Assembly: GCA_900169235.1 (NCBI GenBank) | Contig: FWCC01000190.1 | Coordinates: 62,001 to 126,000 of the forward strand | DNA from: Zarea fungicola | Lineage: Eukaryota > Ascomycota > Sordariomycetes > Hypocreales > Cordycipitaceae | Reading direction: 5' to 3' | DNA: 64,000 bases | Part shown: positions 63,594 to 64,000 of the stretch, piece by piece | Layout of the letters: each line of letters begins with the position of its first letter | Numbering within the stretch: the stretch's first letter is position 1 | Notes under the pieces: model-generated | The model's database searches: none | Seen by the model: the letters and a program-made list of their open reading frames with translations, nothing else | Told to the model about the DNA's origin: nothing | Translations under genes and position numbers: made by a program

Positions 63594-64000
63594 TTGCGGA
63601 CTCATGGTTGTCTGTATCCAGATATTGAGCCTCTTTTGCATTCGAAGAGCTCCCGCCAAAATGAGTTCCGCAAAGGAGTTTCGTATGTACATAATATGCC
63701 ATCTACACAGATATAAATTTCACCCCCGAACTATTCTACATACGACTGCCAGCATTATACAGAATACGCTCCATCCCTTTAGGAGCCCACAAACGAAGCA
63801 GCACTTTTTGCAAATAACTTGAACTCGTTCTACATTGCCAGTTGTCAAAGCCACTGGGATATCGTAAAGGAATGTTCATAGATGGTATTAATTTCATGTG
63901 AGTTCATGGAACCGCATATGCTTACCTCATTTTCGTTTCAAAAATGACAGAAGATATTGGATGAACCCAAGTCATTTAAAAGTCCAACTCCCTCGTGCTG
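63594..64000. other. Window end, no gene seen
   Basis: Short ORFs only. Nothing continues convincingly past the edge. Confidence 0.45.

Noticed and set aside
1..64000. CRISPR arrays, prophage, complete transposons, secondary-metabolite cluster
   Set aside because: No spaced direct repeats, no integrase/transposase or reverse transcriptase motifs, and no polyketide or nonribosomal peptide synthase sequence were seen.

Overview
The window is nuclear DNA of a filamentous ascomycete (Pezizomycotina; gene content and architecture suggest a sordariomycete, possibly Hypocreales, which is inference). The evidence is short introns of about 48-231 bp with GT..AG ends and CTNA-type branch points, compact intergenic spaces, a eukaryotic tRNA, and typical fungal housekeeping genes (Spc7, Mic60, Sac1, Tsc1, CPA1, a GPI-anchored GH17 glucanase). 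No bacterial, viral or complete transposon genes were seen.

Layout, left to right. 1-375 is the 3' end of an unknown gene. 509-3721 (-) is a lineage-type protein with an 80-residue tandem repeat. 4733-9034 (-) is the kinetochore scaffold Spc7/KNL1, divergent from 40S ribosomal protein S11 (9474-10271, +). Then come a twin-CX9C (Emi1/DUF3128-like) protein, tRNA-Val(AAC), the unconventional prefoldin URI1/Bud27, a tandem GFA-domain protein, and two folylpolyglutamate synthase paralogues facing each other tail to tail (17228-19017 + and 19091-20743 -). 21220-30000 carries Mic60, a Rab5 GTPase, an old yellow enzyme, and the start of the Sac1 phosphoinositide phosphatase. 32498-45650 carries a tail-anchored unknown, a ZIP7/Yke4 zinc transporter, a GH17 glucanase and Tsc1/hamartin. 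46809-59795 carries a DJ-1/PfpI protein, a SAP-domain (acinus-like) RNA-binding protein, CPA1, ETF-beta, ArfGAP Gcs1 and a two-RRM/RGG protein. From 59.8 kb to the end I see no intact gene: a broken APH-like kinase, a broken F-box-like gene, and a cluster of short TACCT/AGGTA motifs.

The genes are mostly unlinked housekeeping functions and not a pathway cluster. The only functional pairing is the two FPGS paralogues. ETF-beta, Mic60, one or both FPGS and CPA1 point to mitochondria. No new defence or biosynthetic system was found. The most useful observations concern gene structure: a start codon split by an intron in RPS11, 14-, 20- and 27-nt coding exons in TSC1 and Rab5, the convergent FPGS pair with one intronless member, a CPA1 leader in which I cannot find the usual arginine attenuator peptide, and a TAATG stop/start overlap before the SAP-domain gene. 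Gene models given as joins were built by eye from splice signals and protein continuity.
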